From positions 1 through 64,000 of the forward strand of contig SFLE01000009.1 of the NCBI GenBank assembly GCA_004553495.1: DNA of 64,000 bases. The letters are read 5' to 3'. The position numbers and the translations under genes were made by a program. Shown here one piece after another: positions 33,263-43,332 of the stretch. This DNA is from Clostridiales bacterium. Its GTDB lineage: Bacteria; Bacillota; Clostridia; Oscillospirales; Oscillospiraceae. The notes below the pieces were generated by a model, which worked only from the letters and a program-made list of their open reading frames with translations, made no database searches and was not told the origin of the DNA. The number at the start of each line of letters is the position of its first letter. Positions within the stretch are counted from its first letter, which is position 1.

Positions 33263-34540
33263 TTATTTACCCATCTCGGCAGAGTCCATGATCTTGACGG
33301 ATACCTCGAAGGTTCTGCCGTCACGCCAGACGGTGAAGCTTATGCTGTCGCCGATCTCAAGTCCGGACTTTGCGTCGGCTACATCCTGCGTTGTGAACGC
33401 ATCCTCGCCGTTTACCTTTGTTATGATGTCGCCCTCGCGCAGACCCTGCTTTTCGGCATCCGAGCCTTTAGTGACATAGCTTATATACAGTCCCTGCGGG
33501 ATGTCATAGTATTTTGCGATGTTCTCGGAAATGGGACCTATGGTGACACCGATGGAGCTTCTGCCGGTGACCTTGCCGTCGCTTATAAGCGATGCAACGA
33601 TGCTCTGCACCGTGTCCGACGGGATGGCAAAGCCCAGCCCCTCGATGCCGGCACCGAATGTCGAGATCATTTTCATGTTCGTTATGCCGATCACCTCGCC
33701 GCGGTCGTTGAACAGCGGACCGCCGGAGTTGCCCTCGTTTATCGAGGCGTCGGTCTGGATGAGCGACATGGATGCGCCGTTATAGTTTATCTCGCGGTTG
33801 AGCGCAGAAACTATGCCGCGGGTCATGGTAAGTCGCAGGTCGGGGCTGAGCGGGTTGCCGATAGCGGCAACGCTGTCGCCGACCTTGAGCTCGGAGCTGG
33901 AGGCAAACTCAGCCGCCGTGAGTCCGGTGGCGTCTATCTTCAAAAGCGCGACATCGCTCGTTGCGTCAAAGCCTATGAGCTTTGCGTCATACTCGCTGCC
34001 GTCGTAGAGCACGACCGTAGCCGAGTCGCCGCCGTCGATGACATGGGTGTTGGTGATGATATACCCGTCCTCGGATGCGATAACGCCGCTGCCCCAGCCG
34101 TAGTAATCGGTGTTTTCGCCCTCAAAGACCTTTATGCCGACGACGGAGGGCACGCATTTTTCGTATATCCGGCTGAAATCGAGGGCTGCGCCGCTTCCGC
34201 CCTGCTTGAGCGTAAGGCTGCCGCGAACGTCTGCCAGAGGTATCTTCACATCCACCGCGGAAACGGTGCTTGTGCTGTCGTAAATGCTGTCCATGTAATC
34301 GTGCCAGTCGGTGGGACGGCCGTCTTCGTTATACGAGATGTTTTCCGCGCCGAAGCCGGCGGCCACGAGCCAAATTCCGGCTATGAGCACGCACAGGCAG
34401 ATGATCACCGCGACAACGCGGGTATTCTTTTTGGCGGCAGGGGGCACGGCACCCGTCTGCGGCGCGGGAGCCGCCTGACCTGCCTGAGTGCAGACATTCG
34501 GCTTGTACCAGCCGCTCGTGTTGTTGTTATACCAGCTCAT
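33263..34540 (-). CDS. htrA: HtrA/DegP-like serine protease with PDZ domain
   Basis: The 425-residue protein is anchored by one hydrophobic helix (about 45-65) after a short Pro/Ala-rich cytoplasmic part. The trypsin-like domain shows the triad: His in IITNTHVIDGG, Asp in TSDVALLKID, Ser in NEGNSGGPLF. A single PDZ domain (GLYISYVTKGSDAEKQGLREGDII) ends the protein. It degrades damaged exported proteins outside the membrane. The start at 34540 has GGAGG upstream. It follows a kinase gene by 32 bases in a three-gene operon, as in envelope-stress systems where the regulator controls htrA. Confidence 0.92.
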   Translation of the reverse strand: MSWYNNNTSGWYKPNVCTQAGQAAPAPQTGAVPPAAKKNTRVVAVIICLCVLIAGIWLVAAGFGAENISYNEDGRPTDWHDYMDSIYDSTSTVSAVDVKIPLADVRGSLTLKQGGSGAALDFSRIYEKCVPSVVGIKVFEGENTDYYGWGSGVIASEDGYIITNTHVIDGGDSATVVLYDGSEYDAKLIGFDATSDVALLKIDATGLTAAEFASSSELKVGDSVAAIGNPLSPDLRLTMTRGIVSALNREINYNGASMSLIQTDASINEGNSGGPLFNDRGEVIGITNMKMISTFGAGIEGLGFAIPSDTVQSIVASLISDGKVTGRSSIGVTIGPISENIAKYYDIPQGLYISYVTKGSDAEKQGLREGDIITKVNGEDAFTTQDVADAKSGLEIGDSISFTVWRDGRTFEVSVKIMDSAEMGK

Positions 34541-34572
34541 GTGAGCCTCCATTCCGCCGCGCACGGCGCGGC

Positions 34573-36027
34573 TTACTTGCGTTCATTCTTTTCCTTTTTC
34601 GCGGCGGGAGCGAGAGGCAGCGTGAAAACGAAAACCGTAACTCTGTCGCGGCTGGACACCGCGACATCCTCGCCGTGACTGTTGAGGATCTTCTTTACCA
34701 GATACAGACCGAGACCCACGCCGTCCTTATCCATGCTGCGCGAGCGGTCGGACTTGTGGAAGCGGTCGAAGATGTACGGCAGATCGTCCTCGGGTATGGG
34801 CTCGCCGATGTTCTTTATCGAGACATATGCCTTACCGCCCTTTTTATAGAGCCTTATCGTTATCGTGCTCCCGGGGGAAGCGAATTTCATCGCGTTGTCG
34901 GTGAGGTTATATATGACCTGCGTTATCGAATCGCGCTCGGCGAAAACGATGATTGGGTCCTCGGGAAGCTGCGGGTCAACATCGAGCCCCTTGTCCTTCG
35001 CGCGGCTCTCAAAGCTCAGCAGGCACTGCAAAAGCAGTTCCGACAGATCGAATTTCGAGCGCTTTGATATATCCACGGCATCGCTTTCCGCCTGACTGAG
35101 GTTTAGCATATTGCGGACAAGTCTGGATAAGCGCCGCGTTTCGTCGGCTATCTTGCGCAGGTATTTCTCCTCCTGCTCGCGTGGAATTGTGCCGTCGAGT
35201 ATGCCGTCGGCAAAGCCGGCGATGGTGGTCATAGGCGTTCGCAGCTCGTGCGATATGTTTGCTATAAACTCCTGACGCTTGTTTTCGCTCTGCTCAAGAG
35301 AGTCCGCCATAAGGTTAAACGAGTCGAGCAGCGTTCCTATCTCATCGTCGCGGTGCTCCTTGGGTCTGACGCGCACCGAGAAATCGCCGAGGGCGAATTT
35401 TCGCGCGGCAAGCGAGAGCTCGTCGAGCGGCTCAGCCATTTTCTTAGAGAAAAACAGGCTCATGAGTATCGCAACGAGCATGACCGCTACCGCGACCGCG
35501 AGCACAACGCCGAGGAATGTCTGCCAGCCGCTCATTATGTCCATGCTGTCGGATGCGACAAAGACATATCCTAAAAGCTCGTCGCCCGAGTTTATGGGCT
35601 TTGCCACGACATACTGCTTTTCGGGGTAAAAGCCCATGAGCGTTGTCAGGCTGTCAAAATCGCCGTCCGCGCTCACCGCGGCTATGACCGAGGGGTCGAG
35701 AGTTTTGCCCTGATGCTTGGTGCAGTAGAGCGTCAAATCGGAACAGGACAGTACAAGACCGTCCTGATCGCAGATAAATATATGGCTTTTTGTAACATTG
35801 GCTATGGGGCTTATAGTAAGCCGCAGGTTCCAGCTCGCAAGCGAATCCTGCTTTGAAACGGCAAGCGCCGAGCGCACGACCTCGTCGGCACTTGCGCTCA
35901 TTCGCTCGCGGGTGCTGCTTATGAGATAGCCGCGCCCGAGAAAGAAGAATGCCGCTCCGATTATGGCAAACGAGAAAAACACCAGAAGCGCAGTTGCAAG
36001 AAAATTGCGTAAGTAAATGCTCTTCAT
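34573..36027 (-). CDS. Sensor histidine kinase (extracytoplasmic sensor, HAMP)
   Basis: The 484-residue kinase has two membrane helices (about 10-32 and 168-192) around a 135-residue extracytoplasmic sensor, then a HAMP domain (KKMAEPLDELSLAARKFALG), the phosphoacceptor helix FIANISHELRTPMTTIAGF, and ATP-binding blocks YNLTDNAMKFAS, IFDRFHKSDRS and GVGLGLYLVKKIL. It lies 16 bases after the regulator gene and before htrA, suggesting an envelope stress sensor. The signal is unknown. Confidence 0.92.
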   Translation of the reverse strand: MKSIYLRNFLATALLVFFSFAIIGAAFFFLGRGYLISSTRERMSASADEVVRSALAVSKQDSLASWNLRLTISPIANVTKSHIFICDQDGLVLSCSDLTLYCTKHQGKTLDPSVIAAVSADGDFDSLTTLMGFYPEKQYVVAKPINSGDELLGYVFVASDSMDIMSGWQTFLGVVLAVAVAVMLVAILMSLFFSKKMAEPLDELSLAARKFALGDFSVRVRPKEHRDDEIGTLLDSFNLMADSLEQSENKRQEFIANISHELRTPMTTIAGFADGILDGTIPREQEEKYLRKIADETRRLSRLVRNMLNLSQAESDAVDISKRSKFDLSELLLQCLLSFESRAKDKGLDVDPQLPEDPIIVFAERDSITQVIYNLTDNAMKFASPGSTITIRLYKKGGKAYVSIKNIGEPIPEDDLPYIFDRFHKSDRSRSMDKDGVGLGLYLVKKILNSHGEDVAVSSRDRVTVFVFTLPLAPAAKKEKNERK

Positions 36028-36043
36028 ACAGAGCTTTCCCCTT

Positions 36044-36730
36044 TTATTTCACGACTTCAAATTTGTAGCCAACACCCCAAACGGTCTGAAGAGACCATTG
36101 GGGAGAAACGCCCTCAAGCTTTTCCCTCAGGCGCTTTATGTGCACATCAACGGTGCGCGAATCGCCGAAGTAATCAAAGCCCCAGACCTCGTCAAGAAGC
36201 TGATTGCGGGTGAAAACTATGTTCGGCGAGGCTGCAAGATGGTACAGAAGCTCCATCTCTTTGGGCGGGGTATCGACCTTAACGCCGTCAACGATGAGTT
36301 CGTAGGAATCGAGGTTTACGATGAGCTTGTCATAGCACAGCTTTTTCTCCTTGGGCGTGTTGTCCGTTTCGGAGCGGCGCATTACGGCGTGTATGCGCGC
36401 CAGAAGCTCCTTTACCTCGAAGGGCTTTGTAATATAATCATCAGCGCCGATGTCAAGACCGGCTACCTTATCGCCCACGGAGCCTTTCGCAGTGAGCATG
36501 ATGATGGGCACCGAGGAGGTCTTGCGGATCTCGCGGCACACCTGCATGCCGTCCATAACGGGCATCATTATGTCCAGAAGCACGAGATCGGGCGAGACCT
36601 CGTTGAACATGGCGATACCCTTACCGCCGTCGTGCGCGATGCTGACCTCAAACCCGTCCTTCTCGAGGTAGAGCATGAGAAGCTCGGCAATGTTGACATC
36701 GTCTTCAATAACAAGGGCTTTCTTGTTCAT
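36044..36730 (-). CDS. OmpR/PhoB-family response regulator
   Basis: The 228-residue regulator has the receiver motifs VIEDD, LVLLDIMMPVMDG and TKPFEVKEL, and a winged-helix domain ending TVDVHIKRLREKLEG with VWGVGYKFEVVK. The start at 36730 is preceded by AGGGGGA; an upstream in-frame ATG at 36784 has no ribosome site and would include the tandem repeats that look like its operator. It is the first gene of the regulator-kinase-htrA operon. Confidence 0.92.
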   Translation of the reverse strand: MNKKALVIEDDVNIAELLMLYLEKDGFEVSIAHDGGKGIAMFNEVSPDLVLLDIMMPVMDGMQVCREIRKTSSVPIIMLTAKGSVGDKVAGLDIGADDYITKPFEVKELLARIHAVMRRSETDNTPKEKKLCYDKLIVNLDSYELIVDGVKVDTPPKEMELLYHLAASPNIVFTRNQLLDEVWGFDYFGDSRTVDVHIKRLREKLEGVSPQWSLQTVWGVGYKFEVVK

Positions 36731-36755
36731 ATCATTTTCCCCCTTGGAACAGTTA

Positions 36756-36781
36756 TATACTTTTTGAGTATACCTTTTGAG
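36756..36781. promoter_or_regulatory. Tandem 13-base direct repeats upstream of the response regulator
   Basis: TATACTTTTTGAG and TATACCTTTTGAG follow each other without a gap (36756-36768 and 36769-36781), 26 bases before the regulator start. OmpR/PhoB-type regulators bind head-to-tail direct repeats of this spacing, so autoregulation is plausible. Confidence 0.5.
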
Positions 36782-36844
36782 CATACATTAATTATACTGA
36801 TTATGAAAGCGTTTTAGTTAATAATCTGTAAAAAAGGGAAATAT

Positions 36845-36876
36845 AAAAAAGAAGTCACTCGAGAGTGACTTCTTTT
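36845..36876 (-). terminator. Terminator after cstA
   Basis: GAAGTCACTC-ga-GAGTGACTTC with flanking A and T runs, 17 bases after the cstA stop on the minus strand. Confidence 0.85.
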
Positions 36877-36892
36877 AATGATATAGGTGATG

Positions 36893-38620
36893 TTATGCGT
36901 TCTTTGCTGCCTTCGACTGCTTGCTCAGGGCCTTTACGCCCTCGACAACGAGGTCGATAGCAAGGATGATGAGCAGGACAGCGATAACTGCACGGATGAT
37001 ACCCCAGGTGACATCGGCACCGGTGGTGATAAGACCGATCTGAGCCTTAATGGTGAATACCAGAGAGGTCAGGGTGACGATAAGCATGAACGCCATGGGG
37101 AAGTAGAACATCTTGTTGCTTCTGCCGATCTTGCCGAGCCATGCAGCGACTGCGAGCAGACCCAGAGCAGCCAGCAGCTGGTTTGCAGCGCCGAACAGAG
37201 CCCAGATCTTTGCATAGCCGGTCATACCAAGTGCAATGCCGAGTACGACGGTGATAGCAGTGGCGACATACGGATTAACAAGAACCTTACGCGCGCCGGT
37301 CATATCCTTTACTTCCTCGCCGGGCTTGAGCCAGAACTCCTGGAACATATAGCGGGCAAGGCGGGTAGCGGTGTCAAGCGAGGTCAGGCAGAATGCGGAG
37401 ACCGCGAGAATGAGCAGGGAGTAGGTGACGCTCTGCGCACCCGCGCCGAAGAGCTGACCGAGCATTGCGGAAAGGCCGCCTGCGAAAACTGCGGTGGGGA
37501 CGACGGTGGTGCCGTCGGCGTAATCCTTCCAGATGTACGCAACTGCGCACAGAGAGATGATAGCCAGAGCCGACTCAATGAGCATGCCGCCGTATGCAAT
37601 GGGGCGTGCGTCGCGCTCGTTGTTGAGCTGCTTTGCGGTCGTACCGGAGCCGACGAGGGAATGGAAGCCGGAGATAGCGCCGCAGGCGATGGTCACGAAC
37701 AGTGCCGGGAACAGGTAGCCAAGGGATGTACCGGTCGGGGCGAGGGTGTCGGTAAAGCCGGTGAATGCGGGCATTGCGTCGATGCTGGGATGGCAGCCGA
37801 CAATGCCGACAACGGCGAGGATCATCATGCCGTAGAGCAGGAACGAGCTCAGGTAGTCACGCGGCTGGAGCAGGATCCAGACAGGCGTTACGGATGCCAC
37901 AAGGATGTAAATGCCGCAGATGATCATCCAGGTCTCGTAGCTGAGGTAGATAGGATGCCAGTTGAGTCCGATGTACATTGCAACGGCGATAAGCGCAACA
38001 CCGATAATGGTGGAAATACCGAGAGGTGCGTTTCTTCTGTAGACGAAGAAGCCGAACAGGATAGCCAGAACGATGAAGAAGATGGAGATCATCGCGGTGC
38101 TGGCGTTTGCGGCACTCGCTGCGTAGTCGATGGCACCGGTCTCGGTGAAGGTTGCCTTAAAGGTGTTGGCAACGATGGAGCCGAATGCGGCGACTACGAG
38201 CAGGAGGGTCAGGTAAGCGAAGATGATGAACAGACGCTTTGCCTTAAGACCGATACTGTCCTCGATAACGGTGCCGATCGATTTGCCGTTGTTGCGGACC
38301 GAGGCGAACAGCGAACCGAAGTCATGCACACCGCCGAAGAAGATACCGCCTATGAGCACCCACAGTGCTACGGGGACCCAACCGAAAACCGCAGCCTGGA
38401 TAGGTCCGTTTATCGGGCCTGCGCCTGCGATAGAGGAGAAGTGGTGACCCATGAGTACGGGTGCCTTCGCGGGTACATAGTCAACGCCGTCTTCCATGGT
38501 GTGAGCAGGAGTAGCCTTGTTGGGATCTACTCCCCATTTGTTTGCCAGCCATCTGCCGTAGAATATGTAACCTATGACAAGGATGGCTATGCTGATGATG
38601 AGTAATACAGCAGCATTCAT
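36893..38620 (-). CDS. cstA: Carbon starvation protein CstA (pyruvate/peptide transporter family)
   Basis: The 575-residue protein has about sixteen hydrophobic helices. The N-terminal family sequence YVPAKAPVLMGHHFSSIAGAGPI and GPIQAAVFGWVPVALWVLIGG is clearly CstA, followed by GVHDFGSLFASVRNNGKSIG. Characterised members import pyruvate or peptides during carbon limitation. The length is of the shorter clostridial CstA type rather than the 700-residue E. coli form. It lies 29 bases downstream of an unknown gene and ends at a terminator. Confidence 0.95.
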   Translation of the reverse strand: MNAAVLLIISIAILVIGYIFYGRWLANKWGVDPNKATPAHTMEDGVDYVPAKAPVLMGHHFSSIAGAGPINGPIQAAVFGWVPVALWVLIGGIFFGGVHDFGSLFASVRNNGKSIGTVIEDSIGLKAKRLFIIFAYLTLLLVVAAFGSIVANTFKATFTETGAIDYAASAANASTAMISIFFIVLAILFGFFVYRRNAPLGISTIIGVALIAVAMYIGLNWHPIYLSYETWMIICGIYILVASVTPVWILLQPRDYLSSFLLYGMMILAVVGIVGCHPSIDAMPAFTGFTDTLAPTGTSLGYLFPALFVTIACGAISGFHSLVGSGTTAKQLNNERDARPIAYGGMLIESALAIISLCAVAYIWKDYADGTTVVPTAVFAGGLSAMLGQLFGAGAQSVTYSLLILAVSAFCLTSLDTATRLARYMFQEFWLKPGEEVKDMTGARKVLVNPYVATAITVVLGIALGMTGYAKIWALFGAANQLLAALGLLAVAAWLGKIGRSNKMFYFPMAFMLIVTLTSLVFTIKAQIGLITTGADVTWGIIRAVIAVLLIILAIDLVVEGVKALSKQSKAAKNA

Positions 38621-38649
38621 TTTTTGAGTTCTCTCCCTTCAAAAAAATG

Positions 38650-39150
38650 TTATTTCAGCAGCGTTTTTTTCAAAAGCTGTGCTGTACTGCGTCCACTGCC
38701 GTTTGCGGCAGTCATTCCCGTTTCAAGCTCTATAACGCCGGTGTGGAAATCCATCCAGCCGTAAAAGGAGAAGCGGAAGCTCTTGTATATTCTCGTTCTT
38801 TTAAGCGCCCTTACAGCGTCCTTATCGCAGGTGTCGCAGATAAAAAGCGCCGTTATATATGAGCACATATGCCCCGGCTTGGGCTCTATATGACTCATGC
38901 CCTCCTTGTGGGCATAGTCCCTGCATTTTTCGAAGATCTCCTTTGTAAGATGCGGAACGGAGAAAATGTAAACATACTCGTTGCTGTCATATTCCCAGAG
39001 CTTTGCCGCCTTTACAAGGACATATTTCTCCGAGTGGACATAGAGAAAGCAGGTGGCGGCAAGCTCGATCGCTTCATCGTCAAACCGCTCGACATCAAAG
39101 TATGCCGAATAGCTTTCACACAGCTTGTCTATTGCCTCAGACCTTGTCAT
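38650..39150 (-). CDS. Uncharacterised protein co-transcribed with cstA
   Basis: I do not recognise this 166-residue protein. It has no signal peptide or membrane helix. It is mixed alpha/beta, with several aromatic strands (YVYIFSVPHLT, FRFSFYGWMDFHTGVIEL) and a Cys/His-containing centre (HMCSYITALFICDTCDKDA). The C-terminus is basic (TAQLLKKTLLK). The start at 39150 has GAGGTGG upstream. Since only 29 bases separate it from cstA it probably is the first gene of that operon, and a role in regulating or assisting the transporter is possible. Confidence 0.7.
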   Translation of the reverse strand: MTRSEAIDKLCESYSAYFDVERFDDEAIELAATCFLYVHSEKYVLVKAAKLWEYDSNEYVYIFSVPHLTKEIFEKCRDYAHKEGMSHIEPKPGHMCSYITALFICDTCDKDAVRALKRTRIYKSFRFSFYGWMDFHTGVIELETGMTAANGSGRSTAQLLKKTLLK

Positions 39151-39422
39151 TGTCCCACCTCTTCGATACAAATGTTAATAAAGAATTAAAATTGTTAATT
39201 TTTATCCAAAGGTATTAACAGTATATATCCGCGCTCTGTGAAAATCAAGTGCTTTTTCGGTATTCTTAGCATTAAAATTTGTCATGTTATACAAAAAGCC
39301 GTAAATATAATGTCAAGTATGTCTGTATATACATATATAAAATATATTTGCTCCTTTACAAGTGCAAAACAATGAAGTATCATGAAAAGCGACGAAATTT
39401 GAGAAATTACGGAGAAAATTAC
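39151..39422. other. AT-rich intergenic region between divergent genes
   Basis: This 272-base region is much richer in A and T than the genes around it and contains several TATA-like stretches between 39300 and 39350, suitable for promoters in both directions. I see no coding sequence or recognisable RNA in it. Confidence 0.5.
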
Positions 39423-40538
39423 ATGAACGAATTTAAGCTGTGTGTACCGTGCCTTCTGGGGCTCGAGGGCCCCATTGCCGACGAGCTCAGGCGCATGAAA
39501 ATGCAGGATGTGCATAACGAAAACGGCAGGGTGTACTTTTCCGGCGGCGCACAGGAGATAGCAAAGGCAAATATAAACCTGCGCATAGGGGAGAGGGTGC
39601 TGCTCGAGCTCGGCAGATTCAGAGCCGAGACCTTCGACGAGCTTTTCGAGCGCACAAAGGCGCTGCCGTGGGAGCGGCTAATCCCGCGCGATGCGGCGTT
39701 CCCCGTCAAGGGCTACAGCCTCAACTCCAAGCTGTTTTCGGTGTCCGACTGCCAGAAGATAATAAAAAAGGCGGTCGTTGAGCGCTTGAAGAGCGTTTAC
39801 GGCATCGAGTGGTTCCCCGAAACGGCGGAGACATATCAGATACAGTTTTCGATAATGAAGGACGAGGCATCGCTGTGCATCGACACCTCCGGCGAGGGAC
39901 TGCACAAGCGCGGCTACCGTCCGGCGCATAACGCGGCTCCGCTTAAGGAGACCATGGCGGCGGCGATGGTCAGCCTTTCGCGCTACCGCGGCAGAGAAGA
40001 CTTCTGCGACCCGTTCTGCGGCAGCGGCACCATACCCATAGAAGCCGCGCTCATCGCAAAAAACCGCGCCCCCGGGCTGTACAGGGGCTTTTCGGCGATG
40101 CGCTGGAGGAGCCTTGACTCCTCCGTGTGGCAGTCCGAGCGGGAGCTTGCGAAAAGCCGCGAGTTTAACGGAAATTATAATATAGTCGGCGCGGACATAG
40201 ACCCCGCCGCGCTCGATATGGCAAGGGAGAATGCCCGCCGTGCCGGAGTTGAGGACATCGTGCGCTTTGAGAAAGCGGATGCAACGAAGTTTGACCGCGT
40301 TACCGAAAACGGCATAATCGTCACCAACCCGCCTTACGGCGAGCGTATTATGGAAAAGCAGGAGGCCGAGCAGCTCTACCGGCTCTTCGGCGAGGCGTGG
40401 AGAAAAACGGAGAACTGGAAGCTGTACCTGCTGTCCTCGCACACTGAGTTTGAGCGCACCTTCGGCAAGGCGGCCGATAAAAAGCGCAAGCTCTATAACG
40501 GCATGATAAAATGCGACCTGTCCATGTATCTCAAATAA
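39423..40538 (+). CDS. THUMP-domain class I SAM-dependent RNA methyltransferase (RlmL N-terminal/YpsC type)
   Basis: The 371-residue enzyme has an N-terminal ferredoxin-like/THUMP part, the bridging words GLHKRGYR near residue 160, and a Rossmann methyltransferase domain with DPFCGSGTIPIEAALIAKN, the SAM-binding VGADIDPAALDMARENARRAG, and the catalytic NPPYGERI motif. This layout fits YpsC/RlmL-type 23S rRNA guanine-N2 methyltransferases. The start at 39423 follows GGAG; earlier in-frame starts lie in AT-rich leader sequence. Confidence 0.9.
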   Translation: MNEFKLCVPCLLGLEGPIADELRRMKMQDVHNENGRVYFSGGAQEIAKANINLRIGERVLLELGRFRAETFDELFERTKALPWERLIPRDAAFPVKGYSLNSKLFSVSDCQKIIKKAVVERLKSVYGIEWFPETAETYQIQFSIMKDEASLCIDTSGEGLHKRGYRPAHNAAPLKETMAAAMVSLSRYRGREDFCDPFCGSGTIPIEAALIAKNRAPGLYRGFSAMRWRSLDSSVWQSERELAKSREFNGNYNIVGADIDPAALDMARENARRAGVEDIVRFEKADATKFDRVTENGIIVTNPPYGERIMEKQEAEQLYRLFGEAWRKTENWKLYLLSSHTEFERTFGKAADKKRKLYNGMIKCDLSMYLK

Positions 40539-40590
40539 ACTCGGAACGAAAAATATATAAAAAAATTCACAACTTTTTCTCGCAAGGGGC

Positions 40591-40618
40591 TTGAAATTTA
40601 AAAATATTGTGCTATTAT
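40591..40618 (+). promoter_or_regulatory. groESL promoter
   Basis: TTGAAA (40591-40596) and TATTAT (40613-40618), spacer 16 bases, with the CIRCE operator immediately downstream. Confidence 0.7.
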
Positions 40619-40628
40619 AATAACCGAG

Positions 40629-40655
40629 TTAGCACTCAGGGTAAAAGAGTGCTAA
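40629..40655 (+). promoter_or_regulatory. CIRCE operator (HrcA binding site)
   Basis: TTAGCACTC-N9-GAGTGCTAA is a perfect match to the CIRCE consensus (arms 40629-40637 and 40647-40655), and the arms extend by CGAG/CTCG. It lies at the transcription start of groESL, so HrcA repression and heat induction are expected. hrcA itself is not in the window. Confidence 0.95.
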
Positions 40656-40699
40656 CTCGGTCGAATTTTTTTGTAAATGATTATTTGGAGGTATATACG

Positions 40700-42623
<1,924 letters not shown>

Positions 42624-42636
42624 TCCAAATAGAACG

Positions 42637-42669
42637 AAAAAGCACGCTTCAAAATGAAGCGTGCTTTTT
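42637..42669. terminator. Bidirectional terminator after groEL
   Basis: AAAAAGCACGCTTC / GAAGCGTGCTTTTT (42637-42650 with 42656-42669), loop AAAAT. It lies between groEL and the convergent SseB-like gene. Confidence 0.9.
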
Positions 42670-42687
42670 CTATATCATTAAGTTTTG

Positions 42688-43140
42688 TCACGATGTGGGG
42701 TACTGCTCGGCAAACTCCTGGCTTTCCTTCATGTAGGGCAGCATATGGTCGCGCACGAGCTCCGGCCAGATGAGAAAATAGCTGCTGAACGGGTTTATAA
42801 CGGCATGGCGGTCATTGTCAACGAGCATCTGGAAGTAATCCATGGGCTTGAGGCACACGCAGTCGCAGTTGCCCTCAAGCTTTCCGAGCTCATCGGTGTT
42901 GGTGAATATGGGGATAAACACCCTGCCGCTGACGGTGAGCGTCATGAAACGGAGGCTGCGGCTGTTGCCGGTGCCCTTCTGCACCGCGAAATACATCGGA
43001 GTTTTCGCAAGCTGCTCAAGCAGCATCGTGAGCGACTGCTGATCCTTGCCCTGCGAGTCGCTGTATTTTTTTATGAGCTTTTTTATGCCCATGCGGGAGA
43101 TCTGGTCTATCTGGGGCTGGCTGAGTTCGCTTTTTGACAT
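42688..43140 (-). CDS. SseB-like domain protein
   Basis: The 150-residue soluble protein matches the N-terminal SseB domain: a strand with LRFMTLTVSGRVFIPIFTNTDELGK and then VDNDRHAVINPFSSYFLIWPELV. The first 50 residues are helical and charged. SseB was named for enhanced serine sensitivity in E. coli; the biochemical function is not known and the domain occurs in many contexts. The start at 43140 is set by GAGGT upstream. Confidence 0.8.
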   Translation of the reverse strand: MSKSELSQPQIDQISRMGIKKLIKKYSDSQGKDQQSLTMLLEQLAKTPMYFAVQKGTGNSRSLRFMTLTVSGRVFIPIFTNTDELGKLEGNCDCVCLKPMDYFQMLVDNDRHAVINPFSSYFLIWPELVRDHMLPYMKESQEFAEQYPTS

Positions 43141-43233
43141 ATGTTTATACCTCAAAAGATGTTTTTTAACAATATAGCACACTTCACGGAAAATGTCCAT
43201 CGCGCAAAATTTTGCGGATGTAAAGCGCTTTCA

Positions 43234-43261
43234 TTGACAAATCCGACCATTTTGCTACTAT
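43234..43261 (+). promoter_or_regulatory. Promoter of the tail-fibre-like gene
   Basis: Consensus TTGACA (43234-43239) and TACTAT (43256-43261) with a 16-base spacer, 72 bases before the start codon; a GC-rich inverted repeat follows at about 43277-43306. Confidence 0.65.
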
Positions 43262-43332
43262 CAATTATGCAGCCGTGCGCGCAGAGACCTCGACTGCGCG
43301 TGCGAGCGTGAGCTTATGCAAGGAGGATTTTC

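Noticed and set aside
36887..38605. A 572-codon open frame antisense to cstA
   Set aside because: Its composition (runs of Asp, Glu, Gly, Cys, His) is that of the complement of a membrane protein gene; cstA is unmistakable on the other strand.
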